Source: Gnetum montanum | Lineage: Eukaryota; Streptophyta; Gnetopsida; Gnetales; Gnetaceae | Direction of reading: 5' to 3' | NCBI GenBank assembly: GCA_015680685.1 | Contig: MNCI01015922.1 | Location: 282,755-346,754 of the forward strand | DNA: 64,000 bases | Shown: piece after piece, positions 48,375-59,343 of the stretch | How positions within the stretch are numbered: the first letter of the stretch is position 1 | Layout of the letters: each line of letters starts with the position of its first letter | The notes under the pieces: generated by a model | The model's input: the letters and a program-made list of their open reading frames with translations, nothing else | Told to the model about the DNA's origin: nothing | The model's database searches: none | Position numbers and translations under genes: made by a program

Positions 48375-49168
48375 GTAAGATGGTTATACAAAGGTATTTA
48401 GAGTAGAAGCCTCCTTTGAGGAGGGTCCACTTGTATAACACTTGGACATCTACTCTATGCACCATCTCCACATTCACAAATCATTGAAGTGCAACCTCAT
48501 GAATTACTTGCATCATTATTTTAGCTCATCTTCTTTGTCAACCCCTCATTTGACACCCTGAATTAAAAAAATTATGCTTTACCAACCAAATCACCTGCTA
48601 ACCACACATGTTCATAATGTCCTCATGTTTGAACCCTTCCTATGGCTTTTATTTGACCTTAGAATTGCCCTAAAATTCATAGTAAATATGCTAAAAAATA
48701 AAGAAAATATTGGACTTTGGCAAAGATGCAAAAACTATAAATAGCCATGGAACTTAGCCATTTTTTCACCATTTTTCTCATTCTACTAAGGAATTTTTTA
48801 TCATCCAAAGAGAAGAAAACTTCTAAATATGATATCTAGCAAACTAGAAACCTATTTGACCTCATTCAAAAACTAATGAGCTCCTGAAGTTCAACTTCAT
48901 GTCATGGAGGCTAGAAACCTATCTTTCAATACTTCATAAATCCCTGTGTTTGAAAAAATAAGGTAGTTAATAATAATAACTATTAAGATATTAATAATTT
49001 AATAATGGAATAGCTACCTTAGAACCTCAAAAATGATATACTGTAATCACTTAGAAGTGTTAGTGTCAAAATTTTTTAAAATTAAGCTAAATCCAAATGA
49101 TGATTAAAGGCAATAATTCCTAATAATAGTGATTAAAGACTAATGACTAATCATCCATATGATTATAG
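48375..49168 (+). other. element F 3' noncoding region, second part
   Basis: Continues from 38548 after element B. Box II appears as CTCCTTTGAGGAGGGTCCAC at 48411-48430, followed by TTGTATAACACTTG as in C. The rest is AT-rich, with no gene, and leads to the ORF3 start. Confidence 0.72.
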
Positions 49169-50083
49169 ATGGGATCTAAAAGAGATGGTCCATCTCAAAG
49201 AAGGGAAAAGCACCCAAAAGGAGGATGTAGCCAAGGGCATGTATAACCATAAGGAGAACCAAAGGCTACCCATGAAACCAAGCCCCTCAAGGAAGAGCCC
49301 AAAGTAGAATTTATTTAACAAATTCCCATTATACAAGCTACTCAATCCAAGTAATTTGAAGTACCTAGACTGGGGACAATCCTAGAGGTCACCCTAACAT
49401 ATGCCTGCCTAGAAACAGTAAGAAAAAAAGAGATCCAGAGTTCAAATTTGTAGGAGCAAAGCTATATACCTTTCTTGGAATTTTCTTTTCAAAAGGCCCA
49501 AGAGTATTTGCAGTTGTCACTGCTTTGATCCACCATTTCCACCAGTGAAGAATGGTGCCTTGGTGAAGCCTATCTCTTGTAGAATAATTTCCATAGAGAT
49601 GCTACTATTAAAATTAAGAATATCACTATCTCCTACTTAATGGAGATCATTGTAAAGGCTCAAAAACTTCCAAATGTGAGGGCCTAGTTAGCAAAGATGT
49701 CCATACAATCTAATCCTAATAGCAAAAAAGAGTGGATTTAGAGGTGTTATGAAGTAGATTGAAAGAAGTATTGTGTTTACCTAAGTGGAGTGAGTATATT
49801 TTAAGATCATGGTACATCACCTAAATCCCATAATATGCTTGAGCAAGATCACATCCTTCTCTACCAGGGCTTGTGCTACACTTAGCAGGAAGCTTCCAAT
49901 CAACCTATCCTAGCTCATCTTCCTTGAGATTAAGAAGTGGCTTAAAGAAAATTAGAAGGGTAGAAAGACACTCCCATTCCTGTGCTTAATCAAAAAAACT
50001 CTGTAGAAGGAGAGAGATCACCTGCTACTCTAACAATACTCTCAAAATGGTCACTATAGCATTGTGGTAGGAGATGATGAAGA
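49169..50083 (+). pseudogene. element F third ORF, N-terminal half
   Basis: From ATG 49169 (MGSKRDGPSQRREKHPKGG), matching the C ORF3 start MAPKRGQ..GGPSQGASKHS. EEWCLGEAYLL...DATIKIKNITISY...VKAQKLPN near 49530-49680 aligns with GEWYLGKTYQFW...SIDFSAKAISKVLNLPN of C. HGTSPKSHNMLEQDH near 49810 and later traces also align. It is cut at 50083 by element C and resumes at 59344. Stops and frameshifts are abundant. Function unknown; see the C ORF3 entry. Confidence 0.72.
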
Positions 50084-50112
50084 AGAAGTGATAAATTGCA
50101 GTTTGCCAGGCT

Positions 50113-50208
50113 CCGATATCGGATACATAATATCGAGTACACAATATTGTAGCTTGGGTAACGATATCGTATACATGATATCATGATTCCTATGTTAGCC
50201 TATAAATA
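50113..50208 (+). promoter_or_regulatory. U3 promoter of C 5' LTR
   Basis: CCGATATCGG, TAATATCG, CAATATTG, CGATATCG and TGATATCA occur in about 75 bases before TATAAATA (50201-50208): five near-palindromes. Confidence 0.62.
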
Positions 50209-50808
50209 TAGCATTCAGGCACACAAGAAGGAAGGGAATTGGTAAGTCATTAGTTAGTTGTTAGGAGTTGAGAGTCTTTTTGTTAATTTTTAGTTCTTTT
50301 TCCAAGTGCATGCCCGTAGTATGATGCATGTAATTGTACGGAACCTTTGTTCGAGTGTAACGTACTTGGACATGCACACAGTCAACAATAAAGATCGAGA
50401 TTACTCCATCATTGCAGCATTCACTTAGCTTTTATTTGCATTAATTGTTAATTATTATTGTTGTTTTTCTAGTTAATATTTCCTTTATTATCATTTACAC
50501 TTCCTGTTAATAACGCAAAATGAGTACATCTTAATCACAAATAGTTAAGTGTAACTACTTGGTAACCCAGTAGTGTATCTAGTAGTGCTCAAGTAACGTG
50601 TGCTTGGTAATCCCAGAAGTAGTACACAAGGTCCAAGATGTGTACGGATGATTAAGGATGGATGCTCATCGCACTTAAGCTAGTTTAGATTTTACTTCAT
50701 ACTGCTTATTAGCTTAATCAAGATTATTTTTCATTGTCTTTAGGAGTAGTATAGTGTTAGAAATTACATCATACACCTCACTCTGGACTAAACCAAACAT
50801 GGAAAAGT

Positions 50809-50892
50809 AAATACTAGTCCAAGTGGGAAGACAACGAACTGCGATCAACNCAAATACTAGTCCAAGTGGGAAGACAACGAACTGCGATCAAC
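50809..50892. other. assembly join: N flanked by a 41-bp exact duplication
   Basis: The 41 bases at 50809-50849 recur at 50852-50892 across an N at 50850. The 3' LTR has only one copy. Same type of artefact as at 38755. Confidence 0.9.
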
Positions 50893-51001
50893 GTATAACT
50901 ATCTAGGTGCCACAACTAGCCTCTCTGCGAAGTTCGACTGGATCGCATGTACACGCTCATATTCGTATGGTTGAGTGTAAGGGTACCTTGCTGCTCATCA
51001 T

Positions 51002-51019
51002 TGGTATCATTTCCAGAGA
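51002..51019 (+). promoter_or_regulatory. primer-binding site of element C
   Basis: TGGTATCATTTCCAGAGA, two bases after the LTR. In the position of the A and B sites and related to them (TTTCC.GAGA shared with B), but further from the tRNA-Asp site. It is not the TGGTATCAGAGC initiator-Met site despite the similar start. Confidence 0.6.
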
Positions 51020-51135
51020 CCGTGCTAGTTATCTAGATTAGTTGTATCATATAAGATTTTTGTAACAAGGTATTAATGATATATCTTTCAAACAAAAGAA
51101 ATTAAATTCAATTAAGTCACACACAATTCACAACA

Positions 51136-53219
51136 ATGTCTCTCTCACAAGACAATGTTAACGCAACAATTAGCGAGGTAATTCATTGAAGAACCAACGT
51201 AATTTATGACGATGAAGAAGTATGGAGTACTCAATATTATGCAAGAGTTTCATATGTTCATGAACACCCCAACGATACTTAAGGACTCTTTTCATCCAAC
51301 CCAGACACCTTTAGTGAGGATGGGACATCCCATAGAGCGAGGGGGCCCATAAGGCCTAGGACCTTCTCAATGGTTAGCAAGAGTACATCAGGGGATGACT
51401 GGAAGACTTACAAAAGTCATGACGAGTCTTTTGGTTCCCTCTCTTCCTCTACTCCTTCAATGTCGAGTCATGACACATATGACTATTTCTCAAGGGGTTG
51501 ACATAGAAATGAAAATCAAACCCACATGCAAAGTCAAGAATGCCAACATAAACAAAAACAACATCATCCCAACTCACAAACTCATAACCTACTTAGTAAC
51601 GATGAACCCCTGCTAGCCACTAAGAACCTAATGCATATACAAGAGGTTGTTCAAATATCCTATAAGCATTATAAGGAAATCCATCTACCCAACCTTGATT
51701 TAAATAGTTTTTCCAAGTTTTTAGGAGTCTATGATTTAGATCTATAACATCGTTTACAAGCCTTCTATGATGCCTCTGCATGGAACAACATTGATAATGG
51801 GTGGAAAAGACTTAAGCTCTTTCCTATGACACTCTTTGGCCAAGGAAAAGTATGGTATAAGTCTTTAAAGATGAAATCAATTTTCCGTTGGCTGATAATG
51901 GTAGAACTCTTCAATGAAAGATATCAAACCTGTGCAAGAGTGTCAGCCTTGAGGAGACACATCCAAGAGTGGAAATAAGAACAACATGAACCCTTGGACA
52001 TGGACTTAGAAAGATATTACTCATTGTTAAACAACTGCCTAGGTCATGGGTTCTCCAAGGAAAGGCTAATGTATCACATCATAGATGAGCTCCATAATGA
52101 AACAAGGGAGACCCTAAGGATGTATGCCCTAGGGCAACTGTATGAACTATGAACCCACCAATTCCAAGAGCTTATTAAGTGGGTAGAAAAAGAAGAAGGA
52201 GAAATAGCCAAATGGGAGAATGTTGAAAGATCTCAACAGGACCAAACTCTTAAAGTAACAAAGGTCCATAATCATGAAGAGGAGAAATCAACTCACCTCA
52301 AGGAGGTGGAATCATCTCCATATTTGCCAATACTACAATCACTAGATGAAATTGAGGCAAAGATCAATAAGATGATGGAGTGGATACATGAAAAATGTGA
52401 ACAATATGCAACTATTATCAGAGGTAAAATCATGCATGATCACTTTAACACCCAGAACAAACAACGGATGCCAAACCAAGAAATAGGACAGAACACCACT
52501 CAACAATTGGAAAGAAGCACTGAACAAAATAAGGATAGGGGCCCAACTACAAATCAGAAGTATCAATGTAATGTTTGCCTATACGATCACTTTAAGGTCA
52601 ATGCCCAATCTTGTCACATTTACATGAACATTAGGGGAGAATGCTACATCTGGATTTTGTACAGAAGTACTATGTTCAACCACAGTGGCAAAACCCCTAG
52701 TCATGGGGGAGACCATCACCAAACTAGCCTCAACCTTTGTATGCCCTTGCACCAAGTGCTTATTATATGCAACACCCTATTTCTTCAACCAGATCAACAT
52801 CCTCTACTTCACATCATCATTATAATTCTCCCAAGTACTATCAACCCATATCCTCTCTCATAGGATCACCACCTCATGTTCCTTACACTTCTCCTTGCCC
52901 TTAATCTTCTCATCCTTAACTTACTTCTACGTCACCACCAGTTGTATTGAAAGGTTTGGCACCACAGCACTAACCAACGAACATTACTTGTGCTGCTACT
53001 ATCAACAACAATGGGAGTCCTCCACAATGTTGAAAGCATCCTTTCTTTAGGCATGACCGTAGAAAGAGATATCACGGTTCTGAAACCACTGCATCCTCCA
53101 ACTTAGCACAAGCCTAGCACTATGATGCACCTTCCTCCTAGAACTCAACACCTCCTGTTACCTCATCCAAGCCACCAATTAATGCTTCAACAACCATCCG
53201 ACCCAATGGATATAACCAC
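51136..53219 (+). pseudogene. gag: element C gag
   Basis: ATG 51136 (MSLSQDNVNATISEVIH) opens a single frame of 576 codons to TAG 52861, broken by only six stops (51187 TGA, 51280 TAA, 51499 TGA, 51745 TAA, 51976 TAA, 52150 TGA) and no frameshift. VSYVHEHPND is the N-terminal motif; HRLQAFYDASAWNNIDNGWK, VELFNERYQTCARVSALRRH and LLNNCLGHGFSKERLMYHII form the core, as in A and B. A charged helix with EIEAKINKMMEWIHEK and YQCNVCLYDHF follows. After 52863 the Pro/Ser-rich tail continues in other frames to about 53219. Confidence 0.88.
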
Positions 53220-53504
53220 GTGAGGAGACATATCGATCCTTGCATACTATCTTATGGTCACTGGTGCCATAGTGGGTTAGCTTCTTATCACATGACCACA
53301 TCTTATAAGCTACCCCACTATGCCTACTTTAATCAAGTGTGTAAACCTCAATTTGGGTACATTCCTACCACCACATCAAAAAACACCCAGTGGTTTGGAT
53401 ATGACCGAACCCCAATATTTCCAACATGCATGGATCCAAATTTTCCATTTATTAATTCTCACCATGTTCAAAGGTTTAGTCATGGGGGATACCCCTCATT
53501 CTAA
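53220..53504 (+). pseudogene. gag/pol junction remnant in element C
   Basis: A 94-codon open stretch starting MRRHIDPCILSYGHWCHSGL. Its end, VQRFSHGGYPSF and TAA, lines up with the last codons of the A and B integrase (LSRGEDGHQC, LSHGGDGHLC), and the DNA shares AGTCATGGGGG. It is read as the place where pol was removed, leaving only the extreme 3' end of pol. The middle part is not recognisable. Confidence 0.6.
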
Positions 53505-55501
53505 TAAGTAGAATTAGTAAATTTTTTTCCATTTCTTTGGTTTTACAATTTTTGTTTTCCAATTTTTATTCTCTAATTTTTCATCTTTCAATAAAAGTTT
53601 TATCTTTTTGAGGATAAATAGGTGAATAAAATACTCATGTGACTTGTCGGTTGAGGTGTTGTTCTATGCTATCAAGTCATAGGTGACTAATTATTTGGAC
53701 AGTGAGCCTACAACATCCACCCATCCATTCTATTAATAAAAGGTTCTACTCTAGGTACGATGATGTTCTTTTCATCATTAAAACTTAAAGTAACTTTGTA
53801 CTCATTATTCCCAACGCAAAAAATGATGGACTAAGAGGGAATGGCCAGGGTGTGACATCAAGGGGACTTGTGGATTCTCTGTGGTGACATCTGTATGTGC
53901 TATCATGCAGCTTGGTTGTACTAAGGTCCTTGTAGATCTAATGAAAAATGGGAGTAAGAGTAATAAAGGCACTCAATAAAGAAACTCAATGCTATTTTAG
54001 AGGGTCCCACTGGAAAGACATGCATCCATGCCTGAAGGTTGGTGGCTTCTCCGGATCACCATTGGAAATGACAATGCCAAAGTGGCCAAATGAAGAAAAA
54101 GAAAAGAAATAAGAAAAAAAACAAAGAAAAGATTAAGAAGAATGTGTCATGGAGAAATTTAAATCACTCCTCCCTTGGACAAAATGCAAAGTGATTGTAC
54201 GCCTTGCTATCATGATGCTCTTATGGTTGTCTATCATTGGATGAAATGATGCGATGTCATTGGTCAAAGGTATGGACTTGGTTTTGATTTTGGAGTGAAA
54301 GGCTAATGATACATTAATCACACCATATAATCAGGATTCATTATGCCCAGGGTAGGTTACTTCACATCTCAATCTCTGCAACCCCTTCTACAATTCATCT
54401 CACCCCACTATCCAAGTATTTCTAACTTGTGTCTTGTGTGGCATAGAATTCATACCTCATCACGATGGTATTTAACATATGTGTGTTTTGTTGCACCAGT
54501 GTAGATTGCATTTAACTCTTCTAGTGCGTATGAACATTTTAAGGTGTGGTTATGTAAGGGGATGATAGGTTAGAACCTGCTTTGGGAAGGATCCACTTGC
54601 ATAACTCTTGTAATCTGTATTTATTGCACACCACCACATCATCTCACATCCTCCGAGTACTGCACTACTAAATTTATTTTTTTCTTTATCATCATTTCAA
54701 CCCAAACGTTCCTATGCACCACTACATGTCCTTTTTCCTCACCCTATTCAAGAACTTCATTGTATAATTCCACTTTATTACATTTTTGGTACCTTAATGA
54801 CCACTTCACATTACCCCAGATCTTTCAAATTTACCTTAAATCTTTTCTTTTTGGCTGTGGAAACTTGAAAATTTATCAATTTTGCCAAGTACCCTATTTT
54901 GGAAGGGACGCGATATTGGGTCTACGCTAGCATGTACATGATAACCCATGCAAAAAATCTATATATATGGACCCCCCCCCCCACCCCGGCCTCCCCATGT
55001 GCGTGTCAATGTCATTTTCAACTATTCATGTGAGGGGATTTGTTGCAATTTTCTTCCATGATTTTTCACACTTTGTGCACCTACCATTTAACCATTCATA
55101 TCTCGCACGTTAACGCTTTGATTCTCCTTCTGATTGAACCTGCTTAAATCTGGATTGTTTAATTTAGTCGTGGAGGAAGGGTACACTCCAAGTTGCACAT
55201 AGCTTTTTCGAAATTCGTTGTCGTCCAAAGAATATCATAGGGGTAATTGATCTTAAGAAATGATAAGAACTTATGCCAAACCAATTTTTTTACTTCACCT
55301 AAACCATGAAAATTATTATTGAAGCCACCTAATCAAATTGGGCTCAACATTAAAACTTTTAAGGGGATTTTCTTGAAAATTTCTAACTCTAAAATCACAC
55401 TAAGAAAGAATTTAAAATTCATTAAAGGTAATGAATAAGGTATAAGATAATTAAATTTTCTTAAATAACCTTATTAACAATTGGTCCCAATGTGATTATA
55501 G
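53505..55501 (+). other. element C 3' noncoding region
   Basis: About 2 kb without genes, related in short boxes to A, B and F. Box I (AAAGACATGCATCCATGCCT) at 54014-54033, box II (CTGCTTTGGGAAGGATCCAC) at 54577-54596. GGTGTGACATCAAGGGGACTTG near 53850 also has counterparts in A, B and F. A C-rich run lies at 54972-54989 and an AGTCGTGGAGGAAGGG core at 55166-55181. It leads to ORF3. Confidence 0.72.
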
Positions 55502-58278
55502 ATGGCCCCTAAACGAGGACAATAGGGAGGACCCTCTCAAGGTGCATCCAAACACTCAAGAAGAGGCAAAAGCCAAGGACCTCCTGCAGAACATGTAGAG
55601 CAGGAGGCACAATCATTCAGTATCCATCAAGAAATCCCTATGACTACACAATCTGGGCAAGTAGAAGGTGGAGAAGGCAGGGCACCTAAACAAGGACAAC
55701 ATCTCACGTTGTCCCCAGAATGTGTTCAAGCAATTTAGGAAAGATCCATGTTAGCTGCAGTGATCATGGAACTCAATTTTTGACCTTTTACTGAATTTTC
55801 CCCTGAGTTGGTCAGAGATCAACTCAAAGGATCTCCACTATGGCCTGTCCTCTCAGAAAGTGGTGAATGGTATTTGGGGAAGACTTATCAATTTTGGCAT
55901 AATAAAGAGGAAGGCACCACTACTGACGTTGGTGGGATTTCAATTGATTTCTCTGCTAAGGCCATTTCGAAAGTTCTAAACCTTCCAAATACAGGGCCTA
56001 AAGTTTCTCATCCATCAACTTGCTCCGATGCTAATGCACGAAAAATATGGTTAAAGAAGGCATACAACAAGGAGGATAAAACATATGGGGAACTCATCCT
56101 TGAAGAGAGAACCTATTTCAAATTTGGCACCTATCACATTTTCCCAACAAAAGGACTAAATAGGATCTCCACCTATATGGCTAGAGGAAGCGTAATCTTA
56201 ATGGGAAAGATTGATGTCAATCTGTCCCATCTATATCTCACAAAGATATTGAGGTGGTTTGAAGAATGTCAAATGGGGAAGTTTGCATTGCCTTCTCCCT
56301 ATCCAATCAGGAAGTTGTGCCAATGTGCTGGAATTCTGGGGTACACTAATGACGTCCCCAAAAAACTCAAAATGCCTCATATGCTAAATTACTGAAGCCA
56401 CCAACACCAAGGAAAGATGCTATTGAGACACTAGAGCTTGAGCAAGAGCAAAAATTTAGGCCCACTGCACCTCAAATAGCAAGGCCTAGCTACCTTCTAG
56501 ACACAAGGCCCAGCACACAACCCACAGGCTAGCAAGACCAACTGCCATCACCATCTCAAGATTATCAACCGTCAATGAGACATCTCAGGGCCATTGCAGA
56601 AACGATCAATTGAGGAAGTCGTGATGAGGCTAACCTCTCTAAGATCATTGACGATGTTGTACAGCCCACGATCTCAATTGATCATGCATAGGGTAAGGTT
56701 TCCATACAAACAAAAGGAGGGAAATCACATTGGTCATAACAAATCTCTAGAAACACTGCATCTTTCCAAGTGCAATTAGAAACTGGTGAAGGTGCCACAG
56801 TAGTGGTCATGCAACACCAGGATGTAGCTGGAGCAACAAAAGTTATCATAGACCATATCAAGGGATTATTTAATGTCCCTGTTTTGCCACCGGAAAATCT
56901 CATAGGAGCACACAATGCTCAAGTCTTATCTGGCCCCTTGATGACTCTTGCAGAACATGAGGATGCTCTAGATAGATTGCTGCAAATAGGAAAAGTAATG
57001 ACATCCTTGTTTGACATCCCTCAAGATGTCACAGCAGCACAATTAGACCTCATTTCCACAAAAGCAAAGTTGGTCATGGCTAAGGTTAGGACCAATCATG
57101 CAGAATATGAGTTGAGAAGACTCCAAGAGAGGTTCGTCGCCCTACAAGCTACACAGTGGGATTTGTCCCAACTTATTCTAGCTGACCAACTAGAATTATT
57201 TCAAATGGAGTAATTGAAAAAATTGTTAGAGGAGAATAAAAGGGTGGCAATGGAGAAAGAGAAGGCTAATTAGGATGCTTTAAAGGAACAAGCCCAAACG
57301 TATGCATATGTTAAAGCACTCAAGGCCTTACAAAAAGAAAATAAACTCCTAATTGCCAAGAATCTTCAATTAACCACCATTGAAAAACAAAAGAATGTTC
57401 TCAAGGAAAATTTTCAGCCCATGCGAGAACAACTAATAAGGGTCAACCAAGACATGAATCACTTAGCTTGAGAGAACAGGACCCTCTCAATGGAGGAGGT
57501 ACGTGCCATCCATCAGAAGACGGTCATTGAAATAAGCATATGGCAAAATGAAGCTAAGCAACATGAAAAATTGAAGGAACATTTCCAAGACTAGGTGGGG
57601 ATGTATAAGCAGATCATTGAAAAATAGATCCATATGGTTAAGACCCATATCAATGCTTTTAGTGCCCAAAACACTTACTGGTGGGCCATACTGGACACCT
57701 ACGCCTTTGCCCACCAAGCAAAACTAAAGAGTTGGGACCTATAGATCCAGGATCTCACTGAATACATGGAGTTGGCAAACCTGCAATATGCCAACTTAAC
57801 CATGTTAACAGTAGGACACCCAAGGACAGAGTTGGAAAAGTAGGTAGCTGCCACCTACACCAAATATGAAGCAAAATTTTCTGAACACAAAAAGACACTA
57901 CAAAAATTGAAGGTAGCAACTTCTGAGTTAGAGGTGGTCAAACCTAGCTACCAAGGGCAGAAAGATGTTGTGGCAGATTTGGCTTAATGGCTCACAGGTT
58001 ATCAAGAATGTAGAGACAAAGCCAGAGCCTACGAATAGCAATGATGGTTGTTTACGGCTTGGTACATCAAAGTTAATCAGATGTTTCCACAATCTCCATG
58101 TCCATGGGAGGTGCCGACTCCATCCAATATTGGAACATCAGCATGGACGACACATGATTCCTGAACTAAAGAAGAAAATTTTTAGGCACTCCTTCAGGGG
58201 TATTCATTTCCAAAGCCTAGAGCACAAGATAAGGGGAAGAATCCCATGGAGGAGCCACCACCACTAGGAACCACATGA
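55502..58278 (+). pseudogene. element C third ORF: possible plant-mobile-domain-like region plus long coiled coil
   Basis: ATG 55502 (MAPKRGQ) starts a frame that is in phase with the 195-codon open stretch 55808-56395. One frameshift near 56391 leads to a second frame that runs to TGA 58276-58278, about 925 codons in all with scattered stops. Residues about 1-90 are Gln/Gly/Lys-rich. Residues about 95-300 (GEWYLGKTYQFW, ISIDFSAKAISKVLNLPN, RTYFKFGTYHIFPTKGLNR, YMARGSVILMGKIDVNLSHL, LCQCAGILGY) resemble the domain in the extra ORF of Athila-like elements (Transposase_32 / plant mobile domain type); this is inference. Residues about 420-850 are heptad-rich coiled coil (ELRRLQERFVALQ; KALKALQKENKLLIAK). 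No clear signal peptide or membrane helix. Function unknown. Confidence 0.75.
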
Positions 58279-58467
58279 GTTCCAATAATTTTATCTTTTG
58301 TATTCTATGTTGGTGTCCTAATTTTTTTTTATTTAATTCCACACTATGGCATGAAATAATTCATAGTTAGTCCATAATCCCATACCTATCCATTGTGTAA
58401 TCAAATGAACTCGTTCTCATTTTGTTTGTTTGACTCAAGGACGAGTTGTTATTCAGTTGTGGGAGTA
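58279..58467 (+). promoter_or_regulatory. element C 3' end with polypurine tract
   Basis: After ORF3, GACTCAAGGACGAGTTGTTA (58432-58451) and AGTTGTGGGAGTA (58455-58467) end at the TGATGA of the LTR. Same order as in A, B and D. Confidence 0.82.
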
Positions 58468-59338
58468 TGATGAATCGCAGTTTGCCAGGGTCCAATATCG
58501 GATACACGATATCAGGTATGCAATATTGTAGCTTGGGTAATGATATTGTATACACAATATCGTGATTCCTGTCTTAGCCTATAAATATAACACTTAGGCA
58601 TACAAGAAGGGAGGAAACTGATAAGTCATTAGCTAGTTGTTAGGAGTTGAGAGTCTTTTTTTTAATTTTTAGTTCTTTTTCCAAGTGCATGCCTGTAGTG
58701 TGATGCTTGTAATTGTATGGAACCTTTGTTCGAGTGTGACATACTTGGACATGCACACAATCGACAATAAAGACCGAGATTACTCCATCATTACAACATT
58801 CAATTAGCTATTATTCACTTTAATTGTTAATTGGTTATTGTTGTTTTTCTAGTTAATATTTCCTTTATTATCATTTACACTTCCTGTTGCTAATGCAGAA
58901 TGAGTACATCTTAATCACAAACATTTAAGTGTAACTACTTGGTAACCCAATAGCGTATCTAGTAGTGCTCAACTAAATGTGTGCTTGGTAATCCCAGAAG
59001 TAGTACACAAGGTCCAAGATGTGTACGGATGATTAAGGACGGATGCTCATCGCACTTAAGCTAGTTTAGATTTTACTTCATACTACTTATTAGCTTAATC
59101 AAGATTATTTTTCATTATCTTTAGGAGTAGCATAGTGGTAGAAATTACATCATACACCTCACTCTGAACTAAACAATACGTGACAAAGAAAATACTAGTC
59201 TAGGTGGGAAGACAGCAAACTGCAATCAACATATAACTATTTAGGTGCCATAACTAATCCATCTATGGAGTTTGACTAGATTATGCATACACACTCGTAT
59301 TCGTATGGTTGAGTGTAGGGGTACCTTGCCGCTCATCA
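58468..59338 (+). repeat. 3' LTR of element C
   Basis: 871 bp, TGATGAATCGCAG to TCATCA, followed by AGAAG. TATAAATA at 58580-58587. Very close to the 5' copy; differences are mostly single transitions. Confidence 0.93.
58492..58587 (+). promoter_or_regulatory. U3 promoter of C 3' LTR
   Basis: CAATATCGG, CGATATCAG, CAATATTG, TGATATTG and CAATATCG precede TATAAATA (58580-58587). Individual palindromes have decayed differently from the 5' copy. Confidence 0.58.
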
Positions 59339-59343
59339 AGAAG

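Larger units (their letters stand above)
50089..51000 (+). repeat. 5' LTR of element C
   Basis: 912 bp as assembled; 870 bp without the artefact at the N (50850), against 871 bp in the 3' copy. Starts TGATAAATTGCAG (3' copy TGATGAATCGCAG) and ends TCATCA. TATAAATA at 50201-50208, CAATAAAGATCG near 50387 as poly(A) signal, TTGGTAACCCAG and TTGGTAATCCCAG near 50559 and 50600, and the shared terminal block. Confidence 0.92.
50089..59338 (+). mobile_element. element C: pol-less Ty3-type element with gag and third ORF, 9.2 kb
   Basis: Flanked by the exact TSD AGAAG (50084-50088 and 59339-59343). Between the LTRs are gag, a short pol-end remnant, a noncoding region, and a long third ORF; protease, RT, RNase H and integrase are all missing. 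LTR and primer-site types match A and B, and ORF3 matches F. It therefore looks like a non-autonomous derivative of an F-like element. It lies inside the F ORF3, same orientation. Confidence 0.9.

Noticed and set aside
53220-53504. Protease or zinc protein in C because of Cys/His residues.
   Set aside because: No Asp-Ser/Thr-Gly site or ordered Cys/His spacing. Its end matches the pol end of A and B, so it is a deletion junction.
55808-56395. A 195-codon open frame that might be a host gene.
   Set aside because: It is in phase with ATG 55502 and continues, after one frameshift, into the coiled-coil frame; F has the same ORF. It belongs to element C.
58279-58467. An envelope gene between ORF3 and the LTR.
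   Set aside because: The stretch is too short and has no open frame. ORF3 itself shows no convincing membrane segment.
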